64,000 nt of DNA from CAYUPI01 sp964446585. GTDB lineage: Bacteria; Verrucomicrobiota; Verrucomicrobiia; Limisphaerales; UBA8199. Of the stretch, positions 9,522 to 17,879 are shown in pieces (position 1 is the first letter of the stretch; the number at the start of each line of letters is the position of its first letter). Both the position numbers and the translations under genes were made by a program. Below the pieces are notes generated by a model. It was given only the letters and a program-made list of their open reading frames with translations. It was not told the origin of the DNA and searched no databases. The stretch spans positions 1 to 64,000 of the forward strand of contig CAYUPI010000026.1 in NCBI GenBank assembly GCA_964446585.1, given 5' to 3'.

Positions 9522-10229
9522 TCACTTTTTGTCGTCATCGTCGTCACCTTCTCCTTTGGCGGCTTTTTTCCTGGACTCCTTCTCAAGCTGGTCGGCGCTG
9601 GAGACTTTGGCCTCGGCACCGTAACTGAAATCGTCGAATAACGTGGTGCTGTCGGCCTTGGTCCAGACGCCGACCTTTCCTGCGTCCTTGAAAGTTTCGT
9701 CTTTCCAGGTGAAGGCTTCTTTGCCGTCGAAGGTGACCACGAAATAGTTGTCTTTGAAATCAACACGCAAAGTGTGCCACTGGCCCGAGGTCACCTTGGT
9801 GTTGATACGCTTCTTTTCACTGCGTTTGCCGTTTACAGTGTGGTAGATAGTGACATTGTTTTCGAGCGCGTTGGCGCGGGAGATATAGTAGTTGTCCTTG
9901 TCCTTGCAGCGCCAGATGACGCCCCCAGCCTGATCTTCTTTGCCGGAAACGGGCTTGAATTTCACCTGGACAAAGCCGTCCTTAAGGCTGGTATCGTCCT
10001 TGAAGCAAACTGGGTAAGTCGCTTCGCCAGACTGTTTGAGAACGTTCGGTTTGCTGGGCGCGGTTTCGTCCTTTTCGATGGTCCAATTTGCTTTGCCGCG
10101 CCCGGTCTGGGTCGCGGTCCAGCCGGGCGGCGGCGCATGGGTTTTGAGCTCGTCGAAGTTGACCGTATCGGCTACTGCCATTGCAGTTCCGAAAGTGCTC
10201 ATAAGCGCGAGGGCATGGGTCGTTTTCAT
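9522..10229 (-). CDS. Exported LamG / DUF1080-like carbohydrate-binding-fold protein
   Basis: 235 aa. Signal peptide residues 1-20 (MKTTHALALMSTFGTAMAVA). The central 170 residues resemble the concanavalin-like fold of 3-keto-glucoside hydrolase (DUF1080) proteins: DGFVQVKFKPVSGKEDQAGGVIW, then VTSGQWHTLRVDF and a closing TTLFDDFSY strand. The tail is highly charged and ends in an Asp run followed by KK. Whether it is catalytic cannot be seen. It is followed by the YncE-like gene, and a scrap of a second copy lies beyond that gene. Confidence 0.65.
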   Translation of the reverse strand: MKTTHALALMSTFGTAMAVADTVNFDELKTHAPPPGWTATQTGRGKANWTIEKDETAPSKPNVLKQSGEATYPVCFKDDTSLKDGFVQVKFKPVSGKEDQAGGVIWRCKDKDNYYISRANALENNVTIYHTVNGKRSEKKRINTKVTSGQWHTLRVDFKDNYFVVTFDGKEAFTWKDETFKDAGKVGVWTKADSTTLFDDFSYGAEAKVSSADQLEKESRKKAAKGEGDDDDDKK

Positions 10230-10277
10230 ATTAGTTAACTGGTTTGGTGACTGCGTTCATTACCACTTCAAGCTTTC

Positions 10278-11639
10278 TTACTCGTAACGGAGAGAATCGA
10301 TGGGATCGAGCCGGGACGCTTTCCATGCGGGATAAAACCCGAACACGATGCCAACAGAGCAGGCGACCGCCACTGACGCAACGATGGCCGGCAGCGAGGG
10401 GACGGTAGGCCAATTCAGGAACCGCGTAACAAGAACAGACACTCCGCGGCCAACCAAGATGCCCGCGACGCCGCCCGAAAGGCAAAGCACGACAGCTTCC
10501 GTGAGGAATTGCCGCAGGATGTCGCGGCCACGGGCACCGACGGCCATACGGATGCCAATCTCTCGGGTCCGCTCGGTCACGGAGACGAGCATGATGTTCA
10601 TGATGCCAACGCCGCCGACCGCAAGCGAAATGAGCGCCACAACAAGCAATAGATTCGTCATGATGCGGCTGGTGGCGGCAAACGTTTCCGAAATTTCCGT
10701 CAAGTCGCGGATATGAAAATCGTCCAGCGCTCCCGGCGCTATGTGATGTCGGTCGCGCAGCACGGCGTTGATTTGGCGGATGGCCAATGGAATGTTTTGC
10801 GGCGAACCGCAGGCGACCCATACATCGTCAATGTCGGCGAAACGCGTCAATTGCGGCGTATCCGTGGCCCGCTCCGCCGGCGCGGGCGGATAGAGCGGAG
10901 CCTGCTGTGCTGGATAAATCTGATTCCAAGGGTTGCCCGGGCTGGCACCTGCGGACAGTGATTGCGTCGCCTGCCTCATGCTCATGACGCGGTATTTGAC
11001 CGTGGTGAGTGGCGCGAGCAGGAAATCGTCCTGATCCCAACCCATCACGTTCGCGCCTTTGCGGGCGAGGAGGCCAACGACTTTCAAGCCGACTCCGCGC
11101 AGACGGACTTCCTTGCCGAGTGGCGATTCCGCGCCAAAGAGCTTTTCGGCGACGCTCCGGCCAATTAGACATACCCCCGCCGAACTGCGCACGTCGTCCA
11201 TCGTGAACGGCTCGCCTTCCGCGACAGGCCAGTTGCGCACTGACAAGTAATCCGGCGTGGTGCCGAGGATGCGGCTGGGCCGCCAGTTGCGGTTGCCGGC
11301 GATGACCTGGCCCCAGCAATCCACGCTCGGCGCGACTCCTTGCAACACGCTGCAGTCGCGCCGGAGCGCCTCCGCGTCGTCAATCGTCAAGTCCATGTTG
11401 CCGCCGCGTCCGGTGCTCACACCGCCGACAGAAACGTCCACTGAATCAATCTGAATCACGCTGGCGCCGAGACTGGCGATCGCCTGCTCAATTGAGCGAG
11501 TCGAGCCGCCGCCGATTTCCATCATTGCGATGACGGCGGCGACGCCGATGATGATGCCCAGACACGTGAGGGCAGAGCGCATCACATTCCGCCGTAGCGC
11601 GTGCAGGGCCATGCGCAAGGTCTGGCGTATGGTCTTCAT
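10278..11639 (-). CDS. MacB-like ABC transporter permease (FtsX domain), no ATPase
   Basis: 453 aa. TM1 lies in ALTCLGIIIGVAAVIAMM (about 23-42), then a large periplasmic MacB core domain (45-320), then three TM segments of the FtsX domain (about 330-450) with the family signature VTERTREIGIRMAVGARGRDI. In E. coli MacB the ATPase is fused to the N-terminus; here the protein is permease only, as in the LolC/YknZ type. The adaptor gene lies 19 nt upstream, but no ATP-binding gene is adjacent on either side. Likely role is export or envelope mechanotransmission together with the adaptor; substrate unknown. Confidence 0.85.
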   Translation of the reverse strand: MKTIRQTLRMALHALRRNVMRSALTCLGIIIGVAAVIAMMEIGGGSTRSIEQAIASLGASVIQIDSVDVSVGGVSTGRGGNMDLTIDDAEALRRDCSVLQGVAPSVDCWGQVIAGNRNWRPSRILGTTPDYLSVRNWPVAEGEPFTMDDVRSSAGVCLIGRSVAEKLFGAESPLGKEVRLRGVGLKVVGLLARKGANVMGWDQDDFLLAPLTTVKYRVMSMRQATQSLSAGASPGNPWNQIYPAQQAPLYPPAPAERATDTPQLTRFADIDDVWVACGSPQNIPLAIRQINAVLRDRHHIAPGALDDFHIRDLTEISETFAATSRIMTNLLLVVALISLAVGGVGIMNIMLVSVTERTREIGIRMAVGARGRDILRQFLTEAVVLCLSGGVAGILVGRGVSVLVTRFLNWPTVPSLPAIVASVAVACSVGIVFGFYPAWKASRLDPIDSLRYE

Positions 11640-11658
11640 GCGAGTCGAATCGGTTGGT

Positions 11659-12939
11659 TCAGCGGCGGATGTATCGCGAGAGAAATGGATTCTTTACCTC
11701 CGCGGCCGTCGCGGCGATTTCGCCGGTGACAACTGGATCGCCTTCGTGCAGTCCATCCGCGACGATGGCGGTGTTCGCGCCATCGGTAATGCCTGCAGTC
11801 ACCTCAATTGGCCGGACAAATTCACGGTCCTTGATCCAGAGCGTGCGGTGCGACGTTTTCTGGTCGGCGCTTTTTTGTGGCACTGAATTTGTCGTAGTCA
11901 CTTCGCCGGGCGGATCAATCAAGTTTCCTTTGCGCGCGTCGGGGGCGACCTGCGCAAGCGAGGAGGGCGACCAGCGCAAGGCAGCGTTCGGCACGAGGAG
12001 CGCGTTGGTCTCGCGCCGCAACTGAAAGTGGACACTGGCCGTGAGATAAGGCAGCAGCAGCTTGTCCGGGTTGTCCACGTTGATTTCAACGGTGTAGAGC
12101 ACGACGTTTTGCGTCATCGTCGCGTTGAGGCGCACCTTGCCGACCGCACCCCGAAACTCGCGGCCTGGAAAGGCGTCAACGGTGAACTTGACGGCTGTGC
12201 CTGGTTTGATTCGGCCCACGTCAGCTTCGTTAACCGCCGCCCAGATTTGCATTTGCGTCAAATCGCGCGCGATAAGAAAGAGGCTCGGCGCGTTGAGACT
12301 GGCGACTACCGTCTGGCCGATATTAACGCGACGGTCAATGATGACGCCGCTGACCGGCGAGTTGATTGTGCAGAAATCCAGATTGCGTTGCGCCTTGTCC
12401 AAATCGGCCCGCGTCTGGGCGATTCCCGACTGAGCGACCGAAACATTGGCCTTGGCGACTTCATAATTCGCTTTGTCCGTGTCGTAATCCACCTGCGAGA
12501 TCAATTTGCCGGCGAATAATTCCTGGGCCCGTTTCCATTCCGCCACTGCCTGATCGAGCTTCGCGTTCATTTGTTCGAGGCTCGCCGCGGCGCTCAGTTC
12601 TCGCGCCTTGGCGACCGACAGATCAGCCGCGTAAACCGACTCATCAATCTTTGCGAGCAAAGCGCCTTCCTCGACCACTGAGCCGTAGTCCACTCTTTTG
12701 CCTTCTTCGTCCGTACCGAAGGCGCTGATACGGCCGGCCACTTGCGTGCCCACGTCCACGACTTCCAGCGGCTCGATCGTGCCGGTCGCCCCGATCGTGG
12801 CAGCCACGTCGCCCCGCTTAACCGCGGCTGTGGTGAAGCGAAACGTGGGGAGGTTGCGGGCATGCCAGCGCCATGCCCCGTATCCCCCGGCCACGGCAAC
12901 CAGCGCTCCTAGCATGAGCGGCTTCATCATGCGTTGCAT
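11659..12939 (-). CDS. MacA-like periplasmic adaptor (HlyD family)
   Basis: 426 aa if started at ATG 12939, which gives MQRMMKPLMLGALVAVAGGYGAW as an N-terminal membrane anchor. A longer frame to 13041 exists but no start has a strong ribosome site. The adaptor body shows the two halves of the lipoyl barrel (TIEPLEVVDVGTQVAGRISAFG and FCTINSPVSGVIIDRRVNIGQTV) around a coiled-coil hairpin (about 110-185, with YDTDKANYEVAKANVSVAQSG). MacA family adaptors connect a MacB permease to TolC. It precedes the permease by 19 nt and belongs to the same operon. Confidence 0.85.
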   Translation of the reverse strand: MQRMMKPLMLGALVAVAGGYGAWRWHARNLPTFRFTTAAVKRGDVAATIGATGTIEPLEVVDVGTQVAGRISAFGTDEEGKRVDYGSVVEEGALLAKIDESVYAADLSVAKARELSAAASLEQMNAKLDQAVAEWKRAQELFAGKLISQVDYDTDKANYEVAKANVSVAQSGIAQTRADLDKAQRNLDFCTINSPVSGVIIDRRVNIGQTVVASLNAPSLFLIARDLTQMQIWAAVNEADVGRIKPGTAVKFTVDAFPGREFRGAVGKVRLNATMTQNVVLYTVEINVDNPDKLLLPYLTASVHFQLRRETNALLVPNAALRWSPSSLAQVAPDARKGNLIDPPGEVTTTNSVPQKSADQKTSHRTLWIKDREFVRPIEVTAGITDGANTAIVADGLHEGDPVVTGEIAATAAEVKNPFLSRYIRR

Positions 12940-13044
12940 CGCGTCCGTTATGCTAAGTGTTCCATATAAAACCGTCGAGGCGTTTGAAGAACTCAACTGG
13001 GTTGAAAGTTCATCCTGCATATGCAATCCCGAAGAGACCAACGC

Positions 13045-13956
13045 CTACTTTTGCTGCGTGTCCAACGCGACTTTGATTGCCTTGGCCAACTCCACTGCAT
13101 TGCCTCTGCCCCAATAGTGAAGGAACAGCGTCCGAGGATTCTCGTGCGTCATGTGGCTGTGAATCGCCACGATGTTGACGCCTGCTGCGCGCAGGCTCTT
13201 GAGCACCCCTTGGAGTTGGTCCTCGAGTACCGCGAAATCTCCATCCACGACCGCGTTGTCGTCAGTGCCGGCGAATGCCGCCCAGGTGTTGACGCCCATC
13301 TCTTTTCCGGCTTCGCAGCCGCAAGGCATCCGGACTGTTCGACCGAAGATGGCTTTGAACATGCCATCTTTGGTCTCGCCCTTCGCTCCCAAAATTTTCT
13401 GGATGGCATCCGCAGTAATGGAGCTTGTGGCCGGGATTGCTAGGGTGCCGAAGCTCTGAGGGGGCTGCGGAGCAGCGGCGCGGATTTTCTTCACGGTGTC
13501 GAGCGCGGCTCGGACGCCCCTTGCTAGAGTCGAAGCGTCGCCTTCGCCACCAATGTGCATGAAATAGACCTTGGGTTCATCGAAGAAAAAGTGATTGTGC
13601 AACGCTGAGATCTGAAGACCATTGTCCAGCGCCGCGCTCATAACTGGATTGACTTCATCCTGCATAAGCACGAGATCACCCATTACCATGGCCTGAGCTT
13701 TTATGCCCGGCATGAACGCGGCCCAGGAAGTCAAACCCATGAAGGGCGGCATCTGCCACTTATCTACGGAGATTTGAATATCCGTGCGAGGCGAGGTGAC
13801 TTTGTAAACTTGTTCCTGTTCGTTAAGCTTTCCTTTGAGACCGGTGAGTTCGTCAATCCGGGCAGTATCCAGTTTTTCCAATTGGGCGGCGCTTAACGCG
13901 ACAGCCAGGAACACAAGCAAGGTTCCAAACGGGGCTTTTGACATTCTCAGTTTCAT
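13045..13956 (-). CDS. Exported DUF1259 (LppY/LpqO family) protein
   Basis: 303 aa with a signal peptide (MSKAPFGTLLVFLAVALSAA, within residues 5-24). Two copies of the DUF1259 unit are visible: each has a segment with paired histidines, SALHNHFFFDEPKVYFMH in the first and VAIHSHMTHENPRTLFLHYWG in the second, preceded by MGDLVLMQDEV or DGDFAVLEDQL. Function is unknown in the family; the repeated HxH and acidic residues look like a metal site, which is my inference. It lies 105 nt upstream of the MacA-like start and may lead that operon. Confidence 0.85.
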   Translation of the reverse strand: MKLRMSKAPFGTLLVFLAVALSAAQLEKLDTARIDELTGLKGKLNEQEQVYKVTSPRTDIQISVDKWQMPPFMGLTSWAAFMPGIKAQAMVMGDLVLMQDEVNPVMSAALDNGLQISALHNHFFFDEPKVYFMHIGGEGDASTLARGVRAALDTVKKIRAAAPQPPQSFGTLAIPATSSITADAIQKILGAKGETKDGMFKAIFGRTVRMPCGCEAGKEMGVNTWAAFAGTDDNAVVDGDFAVLEDQLQGVLKSLRAAGVNIVAIHSHMTHENPRTLFLHYWGRGNAVELAKAIKVALDTQQK

Positions 13957-14010
13957 GATTCAAAGTGGCCTTGTTGTAATACCTATTACACGAAGTTAAA
14001 TCCATATCAA

Positions 14011-14940
14011 ATGAAGAATTCAAGTTGGCTCTTGTTGCTGTACGGGCTGCCGGCCAAGGGGAACACTGCGCGTGTAAACTTGTGGCGGAAGCTGAAACGG
14101 TACGGTGCCATCCAGTTGAAGACCTCCGCCTATGTGCTGCCGGACAAGCCGGAGCACTATGAGCGGTTTCAATGGCTCGCTACGGAGATAAAGGACGCAG
14201 GCGGTGAGGCTACCTTGATACGCGTTGCGCAGATCGAGGGCATGGAAGATGAGCAAATCATTCGGATGTTTCACGAGGTCCGGATGGTGGAATACAAGGA
14301 GGTAACCGAGGCTTGCAAGGCGGCGATTGCCGACGCGAAGAGGATGGACGAAACGGAGCTGGCGGCTGAGTTTGGCAGACAGCAGCGGCGGTTTCACGAG
14401 ATCAAAGAGGTGGACTACTTCCGGTCGCCGGCTGCGGATGATGCGCAAATGATTCTCCGGCGATTCGAAAAGGTATTGAATCCCATAGCGCGGGCTGCCA
14501 CCCAGCCGAAGCTTGCGGCGAAGGATTTTCAGGGGAGAACCTGGCTAACGCGCCCGCGGCCTGGAATTGATAGGGCCGGGTCCGCGTGGTTAATCCGGAA
14601 GTTTATTGACCCCAAAGCGAAATTTGTGTTCGGGAGCGAACCTTCGATCCATCCGAAGGCGCTGCCATTCGACATGGCGGACGTCGAGTTCTCACACCAC
14701 GGAGATGACTGCACATTCGAAACCTTGGTGAAGCGATTCGGGATCAGAGACTCCGCGGTGCAGAAGATCGCGGAGATGGTGCATGATGCAGATCTGGAAG
14801 ACGGAAAGTTTCAAAGGCCAGAATGCATTGGCATCAATGCCGTCCTGAGCGGATGGGCCAGGACGAAGATGAGCGATGCTGAGCTTTTGGCGAAGGGTAT
14901 TGACTGTTTTGAGGGGCTGTATCGGCAACTGGAAAGGTGA
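14011..14940 (+). CDS. chrB: ChrB-family chromate resistance protein
   Basis: 309 aa. The N-terminal half (1-160) is the ChrB N-domain, with SWLLLLYGLPAKGNTARVNLWRKLKRYGAI and the VLPDKPEHYERFQWL segment. The C-terminal half (170-309) is the ChrB C-domain: RAGSAWLIRKFIDPKAKF, FSHHGDDCTFETL and the VHDADLEDGK segment. ChrB proteins act as chromate-responsive regulators or accessory factors. No chrA transporter is adjacent; instead a second ChrB C-domain gene and an MFS transporter follow in the same direction, suggesting a three-gene unit. Confidence 0.88.
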   Translation: MKNSSWLLLLYGLPAKGNTARVNLWRKLKRYGAIQLKTSAYVLPDKPEHYERFQWLATEIKDAGGEATLIRVAQIEGMEDEQIIRMFHEVRMVEYKEVTEACKAAIADAKRMDETELAAEFGRQQRRFHEIKEVDYFRSPAADDAQMILRRFEKVLNPIARAATQPKLAAKDFQGRTWLTRPRPGIDRAGSAWLIRKFIDPKAKFVFGSEPSIHPKALPFDMADVEFSHHGDDCTFETLVKRFGIRDSAVQKIAEMVHDADLEDGKFQRPECIGINAVLSGWARTKMSDAELLAKGIDCFEGLYRQLER

Positions 14941-14944
14941 TCTC

Positions 14945-15397
14945 ATGAAATGGATAACGCGAGAAAAGGTAAAGGTGGATCGCGTGGCCTGTCCCTGGCT
15001 GATCAAGAAATTCGTGGATCCGAAAGCGGAGTTTCTGTTCGTGCCGGCGCGCGAGGTTGCATCACAGGCGGCCAGGCTGGGTGCAACGCCGTACGATATC
15101 GAGGGCTGCGAGCTTGGGCATCACGGTGAGGATGTGTCGTTCAATTCGATTCTGAAAAAATACAAACTGACCGACCCGGCGCTGCTGCTGCTCGGGGAAA
15201 TCGTGCGTGCGGCCGACTCGCATCCAACGAAACCGCACCCGGTTGGCGAGGGATTGCGATGGGTGGCGTTTGGGTTCAGTTCGATGGGCCTGTCGGACCG
15301 TGAAATTCTGAAGCGAGAGTTTGTCGTATATGACGCGCTGTATGCCGAATGCAAGCGGCGCGTGGACGTAGCGCTGAGTTCCAGCTCTGCGCAATAG
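14945..15397 (+). CDS. Stand-alone ChrB C-terminal domain protein
   Basis: 150 aa from ATG 14945, 4 nt after the chrB stop, with GGAAAGGTGA upstream as ribosome site. It matches the C-terminal half of the preceding ChrB: RVACPWLIKKFVDPKAEF, LGHHGEDVSFNSIL and IVRAADSHPTKP align with the corresponding ChrB blocks. In this family the conserved His pair is a likely metal site (inference). Together with chrB it gives the operon two diverged copies of the same domain. Confidence 0.88.
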   Translation: MKWITREKVKVDRVACPWLIKKFVDPKAEFLFVPAREVASQAARLGATPYDIEGCELGHHGEDVSFNSILKKYKLTDPALLLLGEIVRAADSHPTKPHPVGEGLRWVAFGFSSMGLSDREILKREFVVYDALYAECKRRVDVALSSSSAQ

Positions 15398-15437
15398 AAA
15401 TTTCTTCGCTCTGAGTTGGCAATTCCCCTTACTAAAC

Positions 15438-16655
15438 GTGGCCCAATCGCGCAAACACCTTCGCCAGTTTGCTGAATTCCTCGCTCTCAGACGCAACACG
15501 TCTCTGCTCCTGGTCGCCCTTGTCCTGGCCGGTACTGGCGAAAAGCTCTGGCTAGGCTTTGCGCCTAAATATCTGCAAACCCTTGGAGCCACGATTTTCA
15601 TTATTGGACTATTTGACGCGCTCCAAACGCTGCTCGGAGCTCTTTACGCATATCCCGGTGGCTGGCTGACAGATAGGTGGGGACAGCGCCTTTCTCTGAT
15701 GCTCTTCAGCGGGCTTTCTCTGGTTGGCTACACGGTCGTGCTGGTGTGGCATCATTGGCTCGCTTTGGTCCTGGGCGCGTTTTTCTTCCTTGCCTGGAGC
15801 GCGCTTTCTTTGCCCACCACTTTTGCTGTCGTGGCGACGTCTCTGCAAGCTCAGCAACACACGATGGGCATTGGCGTTCAATCAATGGTGCGCCGGGTGC
15901 CAATGATGCTCGGGCCGCTGATCGGGGGATTTCTCATCAACCGGTATGGCTGGCAACGGGGGATTCAGATCTCGCTGCTGCTTTGTATTCTGCTCAGCTT
16001 GCTGACGATGGTTTTCCAGCGGCTAATGCTCGAGCCTGGTTCGAATCAGTCTGGTGCTGCGGCCGACGCGGCCACGGGGAATTTCGTTGCGGTTCTCCGG
16101 TCCTTTACGCCCGCGCTGCGCGAGCTGCTGGTGAGCGACATCCTCATTCGGTTTTGCGAGCGCATTCCTTATGCCTTTGTTGTTTTGTGGGCCATGAATC
16201 ATGCCGGGCTTAATGCGCAACAGTTCGCGTATTTGGTCGTGATTGAAATGATCACTGCCATGGTTTGCTACATTCCAGTGGCGCACCTTGCGGACCGGTA
16301 TGGCCGGCGCCCGTTCGTGCTGGCCACGTTCGGCTTCTTCACGCTCTTTCCGATAACGCTGATGTGGGCGCGCACGTTTGGCTGGCTGGCGCTTGCCTTC
16401 GTCGTCCGTGGCCTCAAAGAGTTCGGCGAGCCGGCGCGGAAAGCGCTCATTATTGGCGAGGCCACTGCCGAGTTTCGCGCCCGGTCCTACGGCGCATACT
16501 ATCTTATGCGAGATTGCATTGTGGCAACAGGGTCGTTTCTAGGAGCGTGGTTGTGGAGCCTGGGTCCGCGAGCGAACTTTATCGGCGCGGCCGCTTGCGG
16601 AGCGCTGGGAACGATTTGGTTTTGGTGGTTTGTGTACCGGAAACGTGATGCGTGA
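15438..16655 (+). CDS. Major facilitator superfamily transporter
   Basis: 405 aa from a GTG at 15438; no ATG is available before TM1. Twelve hydrophobic segments are visible. The loop 2-3 MFS signature appears as GGWLTDRWGQRLS (about 74-86), and the second-half equivalent as AHLADRYGRRPFVL (about 282-295). The gene lies 40 nt after the ChrB C-domain gene on the same strand, so it may take the place of ChrA as the exporter of the cluster, but its substrate cannot be read from sequence. The stop codon falls in a heptamer repeat. Confidence 0.85.
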   Translation: MAQSRKHLRQFAEFLALRRNTSLLLVALVLAGTGEKLWLGFAPKYLQTLGATIFIIGLFDALQTLLGALYAYPGGWLTDRWGQRLSLMLFSGLSLVGYTVVLVWHHWLALVLGAFFFLAWSALSLPTTFAVVATSLQAQQHTMGIGVQSMVRRVPMMLGPLIGGFLINRYGWQRGIQISLLLCILLSLLTMVFQRLMLEPGSNQSGAAADAATGNFVAVLRSFTPALRELLVSDILIRFCERIPYAFVVLWAMNHAGLNAQQFAYLVVIEMITAMVCYIPVAHLADRYGRRPFVLATFGFFTLFPITLMWARTFGWLALAFVVRGLKEFGEPARKALIIGEATAEFRARSYGAYYLMRDCIVATGSFLGAWLWSLGPRANFIGAAACGALGTIWFWWFVYRKRDA

Positions 16656-16672
16656 TGCATGATGCGTGATTG
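16645..16672. repeat. Four imperfect tandem heptamers (GTGATGC)
   Basis: Four units GTGATGC, GTGATGC, ATGATGC, GTGATTG run without a gap. The MFS stop codon lies inside the second unit. A slippage-prone tract; change in unit number (7 nt) would alter the C-terminus of the MFS protein by a few residues only. Confidence 0.85.
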
Positions 16673-16709
16673 ACTTTTCGTCGGGTGCCGTAAAACTGCG
16701 GCCGAGCGC

Positions 16710-17327
16710 ATGACCACAGCCAACAAGATCACAATCCTCCGGATTTTGTTGGTCCCGTTTTTTGTCGTCGAAGTGCTCTACTACGGAAAGACCGGGAACG
16801 AACTGCATTGGCTGCTCGCCATTCTCTCATTTGCCGGCGCTGCGATTTGTGACGGAGTCGATGGCTACATCGCCAGGCGCTACAACCAGCGCAGCGAGTT
16901 GGGAAGAATTCTGGATCCCCTGGCGGACAAGCTCTTGCTCGTGTCAGGTGTCGTGCTGCTCAGCTTTAACTGGCCTTACTTCGATACGATTCCGCTTTGG
17001 CTTACGGGCACGATTATTGGTCGCGATATTCTGATCCTGATTGGTATGGTGGTGATTCAAATGACCGTCGGCAAGGTCACGGTCCGGCCGCGGATGATCG
17101 GCAAAGTTGCGACGGTACTCCAAATGACAGTCGTCATCTGGGTCCTCTTGCAGTGGCCAGCTCGGTGGCTCAGCGTTTGGGCGATTGCGGCGGCGCTGTT
17201 CACCGGCTGTTCAGGACTGCTTTATGTTTTGGATGGTGTCAAACAATTGAGCGCGCACCCTTCTTCGAGTCCGAAGCGAGTGGAGGGACCACACGACCAC
17301 GAAGCGGCAGGACTAACGGACCATTGA
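16710..17327 (+). CDS. pgsA: CDP-alcohol phosphatidyltransferase, PgsA type
   Basis: 205 aa inner-membrane enzyme. The full CDP-alcohol transferase signature is present: Asp48, Asp51-Gly52, Ala55-Arg56, Gly65, Asp69 and Asp73, in CDGVDGYIARR then GRILDPLADK. These Asp residues bind the two metal ions that activate the CDP-diacylglycerol. Four to five further TM segments follow. The N-terminus (NKITILRILLVPFFV) is typical of phosphatidylglycerophosphate synthase, which makes the precursor of phosphatidylglycerol. Other CDP-alcohol transferases share the motif, so the acceptor is probable rather than certain. Confidence 0.85.
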   Translation: MTTANKITILRILLVPFFVVEVLYYGKTGNELHWLLAILSFAGAAICDGVDGYIARRYNQRSELGRILDPLADKLLLVSGVVLLSFNWPYFDTIPLWLTGTIIGRDILILIGMVVIQMTVGKVTVRPRMIGKVATVLQMTVVIWVLLQWPARWLSVWAIAAALFTGCSGLLYVLDGVKQLSAHPSSSPKRVEGPHDHEAAGLTDH

Positions 17328-17400
17328 CCCTATGTTAAACTACAAGAGCCTCCCGACTGCTCTCACGGCACCTTGCTCACCACGCTTCACTCCACACTAA

Positions 17401-17868
17401 ATGGCACTCGAACTAAAATTAAGAGAAGGAGACCCGGCTCCGGATTTCACCGGCCTTACGACTGAAGGCAGGCAGGTGTCTTTGTCAGACTTTCGCGGCA
17501 AAAGCGTCGTGCTCTATTTTTATCCTCGGGACAATACGCCCGGCTGCACAAAGGAGGCGTGCTCGTTCCGCGATGAATTTGCGGGGTTTGAACGCCAAGG
17601 CGCAGTAGTTTTGGGAGTCAGCACGGATTCTCTAAAGTCGCACGCGAAATTCGCCGGGAAATACAAGCTCCCATTCGCCTTGTTGGTGGACGAAGATAAA
17701 AAGATTGTCCAAGCTTACGGCGTATGGGGACAGAAGAGTTTTCTGGGCCGGAAATATATGGGCACCAACCGTGTCACGTTTCTGATTGGACCGGAAGGCA
17801 CTATTAAGAAAATCTGGACGGACGTAAAACCGGTCGGCCACGCGAAAGAAGTCCTGACGGAGCTGTGA
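17401..17868 (+). CDS. bcp: Thioredoxin-dependent peroxiredoxin, Bcp/PrxQ type
   Basis: 155 aa, the usual Bcp length. Peroxidatic Cys49 sits in YFYPRDNTPGCTKEAC and the resolving Cys54 five residues on, the alpha-helical arrangement of PrxQ enzymes. Also visible are the N-terminal GDPAPDFTGLTTEG and the C-terminal RVTFLIGPEGTIKKIW strands. It reduces hydrogen peroxide and organic hydroperoxides in the cytoplasm with electrons from thioredoxin. It is convergent with the class II fumarase gene, 11 nt away; no terminator is evident in the short gap. Confidence 0.93.
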   Translation: MALELKLREGDPAPDFTGLTTEGRQVSLSDFRGKSVVLYFYPRDNTPGCTKEACSFRDEFAGFERQGAVVLGVSTDSLKSHAKFAGKYKLPFALLVDEDKKIVQAYGVWGQKSFLGRKYMGTNRVTFLIGPEGTIKKIWTDVKPVGHAKEVLTEL

Positions 17869-17879
17869 GCGCTGGCACT

